Shown piece by piece: positions 6,372 through 13,741 of a DNA stretch of 14,502 bases. This DNA is from Actinomycetes bacterium (GTDB taxonomy: Bacteria > Actinomycetota > Actinomycetes > Mycobacteriales > Mycobacteriaceae). Each line of letters opens with the position of its first letter. Position 1 is the first letter of the stretch. The notes below the pieces were generated by a model. That model did no database searches and was not told the origin of the DNA. It was given only the letters and a program-made list of their open reading frames with translations. The stretch lies in contig JAEWGK010000262.1 in the NCBI GenBank assembly GCA_023388385.1, forward strand, positions 1 to 14,502, in the 5' to 3' direction. The position numbers and the translations under genes were made by a program.

Positions 6372-8687
6372 ATGACCGGATCCACCGCCGGCGCCAACGG
6401 CCCGGCCGACGCCGCCGACGAGGCCGTGCTCGTCGCCATCGACGGCCCGTCCGGCACGGGCAAGTCCACCGTCTCCCGCCTGGTCGCGGAGTGGCTGGAC
6501 GCGAAGTACCTGGACACCGGCGCCATGTACCGCGTGGCGACGCTGTGGGTCCTGCGCAATGGCGTCGACCCCGCCGACGCGGCGGCCGTCGCCAGGGTGA
6601 CCGCCGACCTGCCGCTGGAGGTCTCCGACGATCCGCGCTCCACCGCCGTCCTGTTGGACGGGGAGGACGTCTCCGGCGAGATCCGGGGCCCGGAGGTCAC
6701 CCGGAACGTCTCCGCCGTCTCCGCCATCCCGGAGGTCCGGGCGAACCTCGTGGCGCTGCAGCGGTCGCTGGCCCGCGGGGCCGGGCGCTGCGTCGTCGAG
6801 GGCCGCGACATCGGCACCGTCGTCCTGGACGGCTGCCCGGCGAAGATCTACATGACCGCCTCCGCGGAGGTCCGCGCCCGCCGCCGCTATGACCAGGACG
6901 TCGCCGCCGGCCGCGACGCCGACTACGACCAGGTCCTGGCCGACGTCGTCCGCCGCGACGAGCTGGACAGCGGCCGCGCGACGTCGCCGCTGCGCCCCGC
7001 CGATGACGCGGTCATCCTGGACACGTCCGACCTCGGAGTCGACGAGGTCGTCGAGCGCATCCTCGACGTCGTCGACGAGGCCTACCCCGGTCTGTTCTAC
7101 GACCCGGAGGACGATCCCGCCGGCACCGGGCCGATCGCCGCCCTCGACGTCGACGGCGCGGAGGCCCACGCCGGCCTGCGCGCGGAGCATTCGCCGGCGC
7201 CCGACGCCCCCGAGCACTCCGAGGCGGTGCTCGACCGGGCGCTCGCCGACCACGCCGACGTCATCGAGGATGCCATCGCCCGCGCCGAGGTCGGCGCGCT
7301 CGGCGACGACGAGGACTGGGACGCCCTCGAGGAGGCGTTCGCCGCCCTCGGCGGCGATGTCGACGAGGAGGAGGCGCTGCCGACCGTCGCCATCGTCGGC
7401 CGTCCGAACGTCGGCAAGTCCACGATGGTCAACCGCTTCATCGGCCGCCGCGAGGCCGTCGTCGAGGACTTCCCGGGCGTCACCCGCGACCGCATCAGCT
7501 ACCTCGGAGACTGGGCCGGGCGCCGCTTCTGGGTTCAGGACACCGGCGGCTGGGACCCGGACGCCAAGGGCATGCACGCCGCCATCGCCCGCCAGGCGGA
7601 GAACGCGATGGCGTCGGCGGACGTCATCATCATGGTCGTCGACACCACCGTCGGCGTCACCGCGACCGATGAGGTGATGGCCCGCCGCCTGCAGAAGGCC
7701 GACCAGCCCGTCATCCTCGTGGCCAACAAGTTCGAGTCCGACTCCCAGCTCGGCGACGTCGCGGAGTTCTGGTCCCTCGGCCTCGACGAGCCGCACCCGG
7801 TCTCCGCGCTGCACGGACGTGGTAACGCGGACGTCCTGGACCAGGTCGTCCGCAGCTTCCCGGACGTCCCGCGCGCCGCGGCGCAGCCGACCGGGCCGCG
7901 CCGCGTGGCGCTCGTCGGCAAGCCGAACGTGGGCAAGTCCAGCCTGCTGAACAAGATCACCGGCGAGGAGCGCGCCGTCGTCAGCGACGTCGCCGGCACC
8001 ACGGTCGATCCCGTCGACTCCCTGGTGCAGCTCGATCAGGAGCTGTGGCGCTTCGTCGACACCGCCGGCCTGCGCAAGAAGGTCCGGCACGCGCAGGGCC
8101 ATGAGTACTATGCGTCGCTGCGCACCCGCGCGGCCATCGACTCCGCGGAGGTCTGCGTCTTCCTCGTCGATGCCTCCGAGCCCATCACCGAGCAGGACCA
8201 GCGCGTGCTGCGCATGATCCTGGACTCCGGGCGGGCGCTCGTCGTTGCCTACAACAAGTGGGACCTCATGGACGAGGACCGCCGCGACCTGCTCGAGCGC
8301 GAGATCGACCTCCAGCTGTCCCACGTGCCGTGGGCCCGCCGAGTCAACATCTCCGCGAAGACCGGGCGCGCCGTCCAGAAGCTCGAGCCGTTCATGCTCG
8401 AGGCCCTGGACAGCTGGGACAAGCGCATCGGCACCGCCCGCCTGAACACGTGGCTGCGCGGCGTGCTGCAGCAGACCCCGCCGCCGATGCGCGGCGGCCG
8501 CCTGCCCCGAGTGCTGTTCGCCACCCAGGCGTCCACCCGCCCGCCGGTGATTGTCCTGTTCACCACCCACTTCCTGGAGCACGGCTACCGCCGCTTCCTG
8601 GAGCGCAAGCTGCGCGAGGAGTTCGGGTTCGAGGGCTCGCCCGTCCGCATCGCCGTGCGCGTGCGCGAGCGCCGCACCCGCAAGTAG
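6372..8687 (+). CDS. cmk-der: Bifunctional cytidylate kinase / ribosome-assembly GTPase Der
   Basis: One open frame of 771 residues joins two enzymes. Residues about 17-240 are CMP kinase, which phosphorylates CMP and dCMP: P-loop GPSGTGKST (25-33), DTGAMYR (48-54), GRDIGT (144-149). An acidic linker of about 90 residues follows. Der, a tandem-GTPase factor for 50S subunit assembly, occupies about 336-771: first G1 motif GRPNVGKS (343-350), DTGGWD, second G1 motif GKPNVGKSS (516-524), [12 protein letters not shown], and a C-terminal KH-like domain ending in a basic tail. The first G domain has NKFE (452-455) where NKxD is expected. The ATG at 6372 has AGGAGG (6361-6366) 5 bases upstream; an in-frame GTG at 6336 overlaps the rluB stop as an alternative. 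cmk and der are separate neighbours in mycobacteria; fused forms are annotated in some actinobacteria such as Bifidobacterium. Confidence 0.95.
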   Translation: MTGSTAGANGPADAADEAVLVAIDGPSGTGKSTVSRLVAEWLDAKYLDTGAMYRVATLWVLRNGVDPADAAAVARVTADLPLEVSDDPRSTAVLLDGEDVSGEIRGPEVTRNVSAVSAIPEVRANLVALQRSLARGAGRCVVEGRDIGTVVLDGCPAKIYMTASAEVRARRRYDQDVAAGRDADYDQVLADVVRRDELDSGRATSPLRPADDAVILDTSDLGVDEVVERILDVVDEAYPGLFYDPEDDPAGTGPIAALDVDGAEAHAGLRAEHSPAPDAPEHSEAVLDRALADHADVIEDAIARAEVGALGDDEDWDALEEAFAALGGDVDEEEALPTVAIVGRPNVGKSTMVNRFIGRREAVVEDFPGVTRDRISYLGDWAGRRFWVQDTGGWDPDAKGMHAAIARQAENAMASADVIIMVVDTTVGVTATDEVMARRLQKADQPVILVANKFESDSQLGDVAEFWSLGLDEPHPVSALHGRGNADVLDQVVRSFPDVPRAAAQPTGPRRVALVGKPNVGKSSLLNKITGEERAVVSDVAGTTVDPVDSLVQLDQELWRFVDTAGLRKKVRHAQGHEYYASLRTRAAIDSAEVCVFLVDASEPITEQDQRVLRMILDSGRALVVAYNKWDLMDEDRRDLLEREIDLQLSHVPWARRVNISAKTGRAVQKLEPFMLEALDSWDKRIGTARLNTWLRGVLQQTPPPMRGGRLPRVLFATQASTRPPVIVLFTTHFLEHGYRRFLERKLREEFGFEGSPVRIAVRVRERRTRK

Positions 8688-8708
8688 CGGCGCGTCGGGC
8701 GCCGCCGC

Positions 8709-8744
8709 GGGCCCGCCGGACCACGGTCGGCGGGGCCCTCTTTT
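8709..8744 (+). terminator. Rho-independent terminator after cmk-der
   Basis: GGGCCCGCCGGACC (8709-8722) pairs with GGTCGGCGGGGCCC (8725-8738), with small bulges, and is followed by TCTTTT. It ends the rluB-cmk-der unit about 20 bases after the stop. The remaining 100 bases before the next gene show no clear promoter. Confidence 0.8.
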
Positions 8745-8845
8745 GCCAGGACGGCCCTCGCCGGGGCACAGTGGATGGTCCGGAGACGTGGCCGCGGAGC
8801 CGCGCCGCCGGAGCAGATCGACAGCCCGACGACGAGGAGACGACG

Positions 8846-9805
8846 ATGGCCGCCAATCCCACCGGCCGGACGCCCGGCGACGACGAGCCCACCCGCTTCA
8901 TCCCGCGAACCGGCTCCAGGGATGTCCCCGGCGACGACGAGCCGACGCGCATCGCCGACGGCCGGGCCTGGTCCCGCGCCGACGACGGCCCGACGGAGTA
9001 CCTCGGCTACAACCGCGGTGGCGACGAGACCCGCGCCGACGAGGCCGCCGACGCCGACTTCGCCGGTGGCTCCCGCGCCGACTCCCGCGCGGTGCACGAC
9101 GACCGCACGTCGGCGGCCGACGGCGGACAGTACTGGGCGCCGCTGAGCCCGGAGGAGCAGGGCTACGACGCCACCCGGGCGGGGGAGCCCCGCGGCTACG
9201 ACGGCTACGACGGGCACGGCCCGAGCGACGGCGGCTACGGCGAGCCCCGCGGCCTCGACGACGACGGTGGCCGCGACTACGGCCGGGGCGGCCGCGGAGG
9301 AGGTGCGGCGACGGCGATCGTCGGCATCGTCGCCATCGTCGCGGTGCTCGCGCTGCTGTTCTGGTTCCTCACCACCCGGGACTCGGGGGACGGGGGCACA
9401 CCTGCGCCGACGTCCTCCGAGGCTCCGTCGGCGCCGTCGACCACGCCGCCGACGGAGTCGTCCACGACGGAGCCGACCCCGTCCGGGGACCCGCTCCAGG
9501 ACCAGATCGACGGCCTGCGCGACCAGATCGAGTCCATCCGGCAGACCCCGCCGCCCATCCCGGCGGTGCCGGGCGTCTCCGGCGGCGAGGCCACGCAGCA
9601 GGACATCCCGCAGGTCGTCGGCACCACCCCGGGCGAGGCGGAGCTGAACCTGCGCCGCCTGGGCTTCGGCGACATCACGGTGCTGGACAACCAGGGCCGG
9701 GAGACCTCCACGCTGGAGAACCTCACCGGCCGCGTCGCCTCCGTCGAGCCGGCCGAGGGCACGTCCGTCTCCACGGACACGCCCATCACGATCCGGTTGC
9801 GGTAG
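8846..9805 (+). CDS. Single-pass membrane protein with C-terminal PASTA domain
   Basis: A 319-residue protein of unknown exact role. Residues 1-153 are hydrophilic and acidic, probably cytoplasmic and disordered. Two copies of PGDDEPTR (10-17 and 28-35) and a related ADDGPTEYLGY (45-55) place Thr16, Thr34 and Thr50 in acidic surroundings, followed by a Tyr/Gly/Asp-rich stretch. One transmembrane helix covers 154-176 (AATAIVGIVAIVAVLALL). A Pro/Ser/Thr-rich linker and a short Gln/Arg-containing helix (DQIDGLRDQIESIRQ) lead to one PASTA domain at about 253-319, from DIPQVVGTTPGEAELNLRRL to the C-terminus. PASTA domains bind peptidoglycan fragments on PknB-type kinases and penicillin-binding proteins, but no kinase or transpeptidase domain is present. 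The ATG is preceded by GAGGAG about 7 bases upstream. Topology inside-to-outside is inferred. Confidence 0.9.
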   Translation: MAANPTGRTPGDDEPTRFIPRTGSRDVPGDDEPTRIADGRAWSRADDGPTEYLGYNRGGDETRADEAADADFAGGSRADSRAVHDDRTSAADGGQYWAPLSPEEQGYDATRAGEPRGYDGYDGHGPSDGGYGEPRGLDDDGGRDYGRGGRGGGAATAIVGIVAIVAVLALLFWFLTTRDSGDGGTPAPTSSEAPSAPSTTPPTESSTTEPTPSGDPLQDQIDGLRDQIESIRQTPPPIPAVPGVSGGEATQQDIPQVVGTTPGEAELNLRRLGFGDITVLDNQGRETSTLENLTGRVASVEPAEGTSVSTDTPITIRLR

Positions 9806-9846
9806 CGGACTCGGGACGCATCCCGGGAGGGCCCGTGACCAGGGGA

Positions 9847-9877
9847 TTGGCCCGGATGGATGGCAGTGTTGTAATCT
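9847..9877 (+). promoter_or_regulatory. Probable tRNA-Pro promoter
   Basis: TAATCT at 9872-9877, about 40 bases before the mature tRNA 5' end, is a good -10 box. TTGGCC at 9847-9852 could be the -35, though the 19-base spacing is long. Confidence 0.42.
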
Positions 9878-9916
9878 ACGGGGGTTGCCGACCGGGGATG
9901 ACCCCGGTCAGCGCGG

Positions 9917-9993
9917 CGGACTGTGGCGCAGCTTGGTAGCGCACCTCACTGGGGGTGAGGGGGTCGCAGGTTCAAATCCTGTCAGTCCGACCA
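9917..9993 (+). tRNA. tRNA-Pro (anticodon GGG)
   Basis: A complete cloverleaf can be folded: acceptor CGGACTG (9917-9923) with CAGTCCG (9983-9989); D stem GCGC/GCGC; anticodon stem CCTCA/TGAGG around the loop CTGGGGG, giving anticodon GGG at 9951-9953; and T arm GCAGG-TTCAAAT-CCTGT. Discriminator A9990 is followed by an encoded CCA (9991-9993). It reads CCC and CCU proline codons, which suits the CCC/CCG-rich coding here. Confidence 0.97.
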
Positions 9994-9997
9994 CTTC

Positions 9998-10028
9998 ACG
10001 GCCCCGGCGGTTCACCCGCCGGGGCCGT
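9998..10028. terminator. Perfect 13-bp hairpin between convergent tRNA-Pro and GH25 gene
   Basis: ACGGCCCCGGCGG (9998-10010) and CCGCCGGGGCCGT (10016-10028) are exact inverse complements around the loop TTCAC. It starts 4 bases after the tRNA CCA and lies 36 bases beyond the stop of the minus-strand gene, so it can serve both. Neither strand has a T-tract. Confidence 0.62.
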
Positions 10029-10064
10029 CGCCATGCGCCGCGCACGGGACCGGGCCTGCCGCCG

Positions 10065-10748
10065 TCATGCGCTCCGGCGTGCGCTGACGTCCACGCGGAA
10101 GCCCGCGATGGCCGCGGAGTCCGTGAACTGCCACATGACGGGTCGGCGCCCGCGGAACGGCCGCCATGCGCGGTGATCGTCGCCGGGGTAGCCGACTCCG
10201 CCCGGCCACTGCGCCAGCCAGTCCGCGCCGAGATCCGGGGCCGGGCGCAGCCGCCAATAGGAGCGCATCGTGTACATCCCGGCGACGACCGCTCCAGCGT
10301 CCCGCAGCGCCGCGGCGGCGTCGCGGACCTCGTCCGCCGCAAGCCGCGCCGGGGTCTCGCAGTCGAGCCACACCGGCGTCGCCCCCGCCCCGGCGGCGGC
10401 GAGCTGCCGGATGACGGCGCCGGCCTGCTCGGCGAAGGACGTGCCCTCCGACGGCCGCCGGAGGTACCAGTAGGCCGCCACCTCCAGGCCGTTCGCCCGG
10501 GCGCCGGCGACGTGGGAGGCGAAGCACCGGTCCGCGTACGTGCCGTCGCAGGCGCGGACGACGGCGAAGGAGCAGCCGGTCCGCGCGACCTCCGCCATCG
10601 GCAGCCCGTCCTGCCACTCGGAGACGTCGACGCCGAAGTCGACGGCCCCGCGCGGGGCGAACGGGGCCCCGCCGCCCGCGCCGGCGGATCCCGCGGCATC
10701 GGCCGCATCCGCCGCGGGCCCGCCAGTGCGGGGCCCGGCGGGGATCAT
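10065..10748 (-). CDS. Glycoside hydrolase family 25 (lysozyme-like) protein
   Basis: GH25 enzymes are N-acetylmuramidases that cut the glycan strands of peptidoglycan. The 227-residue protein shows the fold's ordered motifs: GVDVSEWQ (39-46, Asp41), [13 protein letters not shown] (61-73), AAYWYLRRP (91-99), the catalytic-type DxE in WLDCET (Asp129, Glu131), MYTMRSYW (158-165), and WQFTD followed by FRVDVS near the end. Residues 4-32 are an Ala/Gly linker with no basic, hydrophobic signal peptide and no lipobox. The ATG overlaps the rraA stop (ATGA on the minus strand), so translation is coupled to rraA. GH25 is often phage-encoded, but no phage genes are nearby. The active-site acids are intact, so the domain may be active; how it leaves the cell is unclear. 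Confidence 0.9.
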   Translation of the reverse strand: MIPAGPRTGGPAADAADAAGSAGAGGGAPFAPRGAVDFGVDVSEWQDGLPMAEVARTGCSFAVVRACDGTYADRCFASHVAGARANGLEVAAYWYLRRPSEGTSFAEQAGAVIRQLAAAGAGATPVWLDCETPARLAADEVRDAAAALRDAGAVVAGMYTMRSYWRLRPAPDLGADWLAQWPGGVGYPGDDHRAWRPFRGRRPVMWQFTDSAAIAGFRVDVSARRSA

Positions 10749-11224
10749 CGGACGACGATGCCGTCGGAGTCGCAGTAGACGTGGTCGCCCGGCCGGAAGA
10801 CGACGCCGCCGAAGCTCACCGGCACGTCGCGCTCGCCCTCGCCGGTCTTGGTGGACTTGCGCGGGTTGGTGCCCAGTGCCTTGCAGCCGAAGTCCTCCAT
10901 CGTGCCGATGACGGCGGAGTCGCGGACTGCGCCGTGGACGATGACTCCGGCCCAGCCGTGATCGCGGCCCAGAGCGGCGATGATGTCGCCGACCAGCGCG
11001 GTGTGCAGCGAGCCGGCGCCGTCGATGACCAGCACGCCGCCGTCGGAGTCCTCGCTCAGGATGGACTTCAGCAGCGCGTTGTCCTGGAAGCACCGGACGG
11101 TGGTGACGGGGCCGTGGAACTCGACGCGGCCGCCGATGTCGCGCATCTGCAGGTCGCAGCTGCGCACCTCGGCGCCGATCTCGTCGACCAGGTCGGCGGT
11201 GGGGATGAAGCCGGTGTCGGCCAT
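10745..11224 (-). CDS. rraA: RraA family protein (ribonuclease E activity regulator-like)
   Basis: A 159-residue protein of the RraA fold, formerly called MenG. In E. coli RraA binds RNase E and inhibits RNA decay; related proteins are 4-hydroxy-4-methyl-2-oxoglutarate aldolases. Matching segments are [19 protein letters not shown] (38-56), [19 protein letters not shown] (64-82), [14 protein letters not shown] (95-108, with the Arg101-Asp102 pair that binds metal in aldolase members), and the C-terminal [16 protein letters not shown]. Length is typical. GAGGAG at 11232-11237 (read on the minus strand) is 7 bases before the ATG. It is divergent from secA2 and overlaps the following GH25 gene by four bases. 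Regulator and aldolase activities cannot be told apart from sequence. Confidence 0.93.
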   Translation of the reverse strand: MADTGFIPTADLVDEIGAEVRSCDLQMRDIGGRVEFHGPVTTVRCFQDNALLKSILSEDSDGGVLVIDGAGSLHTALVGDIIAALGRDHGWAGVIVHGAVRDSAVIGTMEDFGCKALGTNPRKSTKTGEGERDVPVSFGGVVFRPGDHVYCDSDGIVVR

Positions 11225-11302
11225 CGTGGGTCTCCTCGGTGTCGCGGGGCAGGGATATCGCCGGGCGGCGCGCAGCGGGCACGGCCTGCCCCGGCTGCCC
11301 CG

Positions 11303-11308
11303 ACGTTA
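11303..11308 (-). promoter_or_regulatory. Possible rraA -10 box
   Basis: TAACGT on the minus strand fits TAnnnT and would start transcription about 70 bases before the rraA ATG. It lies 33 bases from the divergent secA2 box. No -35 is evident. Confidence 0.28.
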
Positions 11309-11341
11309 CCGCGCCGCACGCGGTGCCGGGGCGGACTGCGT

Positions 11342-11347
11342 TAGGCT
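11342..11347 (+). promoter_or_regulatory. Probable secA2 -10 box TAGGCT
   Basis: The same TAGGCT hexamer as at scpB and bioA, but here about 75 bases before the start codon, so the mRNA has a leader with a GAGGAG ribosome binding site (11415-11420). The 204-base rraA-secA2 gap holds both divergent promoters and nothing else recognisable. Confidence 0.45.
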
Positions 11348-11428
11348 GGGAAAATCGTCTGCCGGAGCGCCCCCGACCGGGGCCCGGCCGGCGCCGACCG
11401 CAACCGCAACGGATGAGGAGAGTGGCCC

Positions 11429-13705
11429 GTGGGGCGCATGAACTGGTTCTGGAAGGCCCTCGGCGGCAAGCAGGGGCGCGACCAGAAGCGCAGCGTTGCA
11501 CTGGTGGAGGCCGCCGCTGCGCTCGAGGACGAGCTGCGCGGGCTTGGTGACGCGGAACTCGCCGAGCGCGCCCGCGCCGACCGGACGGACGCGCCGAAGC
11601 TGCTGGCCGCCCTGCGCGAGGTCTCGCGCCGGGCCATCGGCCTGCGCCCCTTCGATGTCCAGCTGCAGGGCGCGCTGCGCCTGCTCGAGGGCGACGTCGT
11701 CCAGATGGCCACCGGCGAGGGCAAGACGCTCTCCGGCGCCCTGGCCGCCGCGGGCTTCGCCCTGCGCGGCGAGCGCGTCCACTCCATCACCGTGAACTCC
11801 TACCTCGCCGGCCGCGACGCCGAGTGGATGGGCCCCATCTTCGCCGCCCTGGGCCTGACGTCGGCCGCCGTGGTGGAGCAGGACGCCCCGGACGCCCGCC
11901 GGGAGGCCTACGCCGCCGACGTCGTCTTCGTCGCCGTCAACGAGCTGGGCTTCGACGTGCTGCGCGACCGCTCGGCCCTCGACGTCGCCGAACGGGTCCT
12001 GTCCCCGGCGAAGGTCGCCATCATCGACGAGGCCGACTCCGCGCTCGTCGACGAGGCGCTCGTGCCGCTGGTGCTCGCCGGCTCCGAGCCAGGGGCCGCG
12101 CCGACCGAGAGGATCACCGAGATCGTCTCCCGCCTGACGCTCGGCTCCGACTACACCGTCGACGAGGGCCGCCGCAACGTCTTCCTCACCGACACCGGCG
12201 CCCAGCGCGTCGAACGACTGCTCGGCATCGGCAGCCTGTACGACGCCACCCACGTCGGAACCACCCTGACCCAGGTCAACGTCGCGCTGCACGCCCGCGA
12301 GCTGCTGCAGCGCGACGTCCACTACATCGTCCGCGACGGCAAGGTGGCGCTCGTCGACGGCTCCCGCGGCCGCGTCGCCGACCTGCAGCGCTGGCCCGAC
12401 GGCCTGCAGGCCGCCGTCGAGGCGAAGGAGGGGCTCGACGTCACCGAGGGCGGCCGCGTCCTGGACACGCTGACCATCCAGCAGCTCGTCAGCCGCTACC
12501 CCGTCACCTGCGGCATGACCGGCACCGCCGTCACCGCCGGAGACCAGTTCCGCGAGTTCTACGGCCTGCGGGTCTCCGTCGTCGAGCCCAACGTCCCCTG
12601 CATCCGCGAGGACCACGCCGACCGCGTCTACGCCACGACCGACGACTCCTTCGCCGCCGTCGTCCGCGAGATCCTCGACATGCACGCCACGGGCCGCCCG
12701 GTGCTCGTCGGCACGCGCGACGTCGCCGAGTCCGAGCGCCTCGCCGACGCCCTGGTGCTCGAGGGCGTCGAGTCCAACGTCCTCAACGCGAAGAACGACG
12801 AGGAGGAGGCCGCCGTCATCGCCGAGGCCGGCCGCCCCGGCACCGTCACCGTCTCCACCCAGATGGCCGGCCGCGGCACGGACATCCGCCTCGGCGGCGC
12901 CGACGAGGCCGACCGCGACGAGGTCGTGGAGCTCGGCGGCCTCTGCGTCATCGGCACCGGCCGGCACCGCACCGCCCGGCTCGACGACCAGCTGCGCGGC
13001 CGCGCGGGGCGCCAGGGCGACCCCGGCTCCTCCGTGTTCTTCGTCGCCCTCGACGACGACGTCGTGCGCGAGGGCGGGGCGGGTGAGGAGCTCGTCGTCA
13101 CCCCCGACGCCGACGGCCTCATCGACGACCCGAAGGCGTCGGCCTACGTTGACCGCGCGCAGCGCGTCACCGAGGCGACGATGCTGTCCGTCCACGCCAC
13201 GACGTGGAAGTACAACAAGCTCCTCGGCGACCAGCGCGCCATCCTGGACGAGCGCCGCGAGCGGCTTCTGACCACCGACCTGGCGTGGGAGGAGCTCTCC
13301 GCCCGCGCCCCGGAGCGCGCCGCCGAGGTCGAGGCCATCTGCGGGCCGGAGACGGCGCGCGCCGCCGCCCGCGGCATCATGCTGCACCACCTCGACCGCG
13401 GCTGGTCCGACCACATCGCCGCGCTCGACGACCTGCGCGAGTCCGTGCACCTGCGCGCGCTGGCGAAGGAGAGCCCCATCGACGAGTTCCACCGCGCCGC
13501 CATCGCCGCGTTCAAGGGCCTCGCCGCCGGCGCCGTCGACGACGCCGTGCGCACCTTCTCCGAGGTGGAAGTCACCGCCGACGGCGTCGACTTCGAGGCC
13601 GAGGGCCTCGGCCGGCCCACCTCGACGTGGACGTACATGGTCAACGACAACCCGCTGTCCGGCGGTGGCTCGGCCATCGGCGCCATCGCCGCCATGTTCC
13701 GCTGA
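11429..13705 (+). CDS. secA2: Accessory Sec translocase ATPase SecA2
   Basis: SecA2 is the second SecA motor of mycobacteria and corynebacteria; it drives export of a subset of proteins through the SecYEG channel. The 758-residue protein has the SecA DEAD-motor layout: FDVQLQGALRLLEGDVVQMA, Walker A ATGEGKT (94-100), Walker B-type IIDEADS (198-204), TCGMTGTA before the second motor half, and QMAGRGTDIRLGG (from 478). It lacks the long C-terminal linker and Cys/His zinc tail of SecA1 and ends at GSAIGAIAAMFR, as expected of SecA2. The GTG at 11429 has GAGGAG 8 bases upstream; ATG at 11438 is the alternative. The gene downstream is the usual neighbour, a CDP-alcohol phosphatidyltransferase, 36 bases away. 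Confidence 0.95.
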   Translation: MGRMNWFWKALGGKQGRDQKRSVALVEAAAALEDELRGLGDAELAERARADRTDAPKLLAALREVSRRAIGLRPFDVQLQGALRLLEGDVVQMATGEGKTLSGALAAAGFALRGERVHSITVNSYLAGRDAEWMGPIFAALGLTSAAVVEQDAPDARREAYAADVVFVAVNELGFDVLRDRSALDVAERVLSPAKVAIIDEADSALVDEALVPLVLAGSEPGAAPTERITEIVSRLTLGSDYTVDEGRRNVFLTDTGAQRVERLLGIGSLYDATHVGTTLTQVNVALHARELLQRDVHYIVRDGKVALVDGSRGRVADLQRWPDGLQAAVEAKEGLDVTEGGRVLDTLTIQQLVSRYPVTCGMTGTAVTAGDQFREFYGLRVSVVEPNVPCIREDHADRVYATTDDSFAAVVREILDMHATGRPVLVGTRDVAESERLADALVLEGVESNVLNAKNDEEEAAVIAEAGRPGTVTVSTQMAGRGTDIRLGGADEADRDEVVELGGLCVIGTGRHRTARLDDQLRGRAGRQGDPGSSVFFVALDDDVVREGGAGEELVVTPDADGLIDDPKASAYVDRAQRVTEATMLSVHATTWKYNKLLGDQRAILDERRERLLTTDLAWEELSARAPERAAEVEAICGPETARAAARGIMLHHLDRGWSDHIAALDDLRESVHLRALAKESPIDEFHRAAIAAFKGLAAGAVDDAVRTFSEVEVTADGVDFEAEGLGRPTSTWTYMVNDNPLSGGGSAIGAIAAMFR

Positions 13706-13716
13706 CGGATCCCGGG

Positions 13717-13722
13717 TAGCCT
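13717..13722 (+). promoter_or_regulatory. Possible internal promoter before the phosphatidyltransferase gene
   Basis: TAGCCT fits TAnnnT but would start transcription only about 13 bases before the GTG, close to the ribosome binding site AGGAGG (13731-13736). It is framed by the inverted arms CCGGG (13712-13716) and CCCGG (13723-13727). Readthrough from secA2 is at least as likely. Confidence 0.22.
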
Positions 13723-13741
13723 CCCGGACGAGGAGGTGGAC

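Noticed and set aside
5997..8582. Open frame of 861 codons on the minus strand
   Set aside because: Antisense to rluB and cmk-der, with low-complexity sequence and no motif; a by-product of high GC content.
9917..10064. tRNA-Pro as an integration site for a mobile element
   Set aside because: No integrase is nearby and no second copy of the tRNA 3' end was noticed in the window. The flanking rraA-GH25 unit looks like chromosomal genes.
10065..10748. GH25 gene as a prophage endolysin
   Set aside because: No holin, tail or terminase gene is near, base composition matches the neighbours, and it overlaps rraA in an operon.
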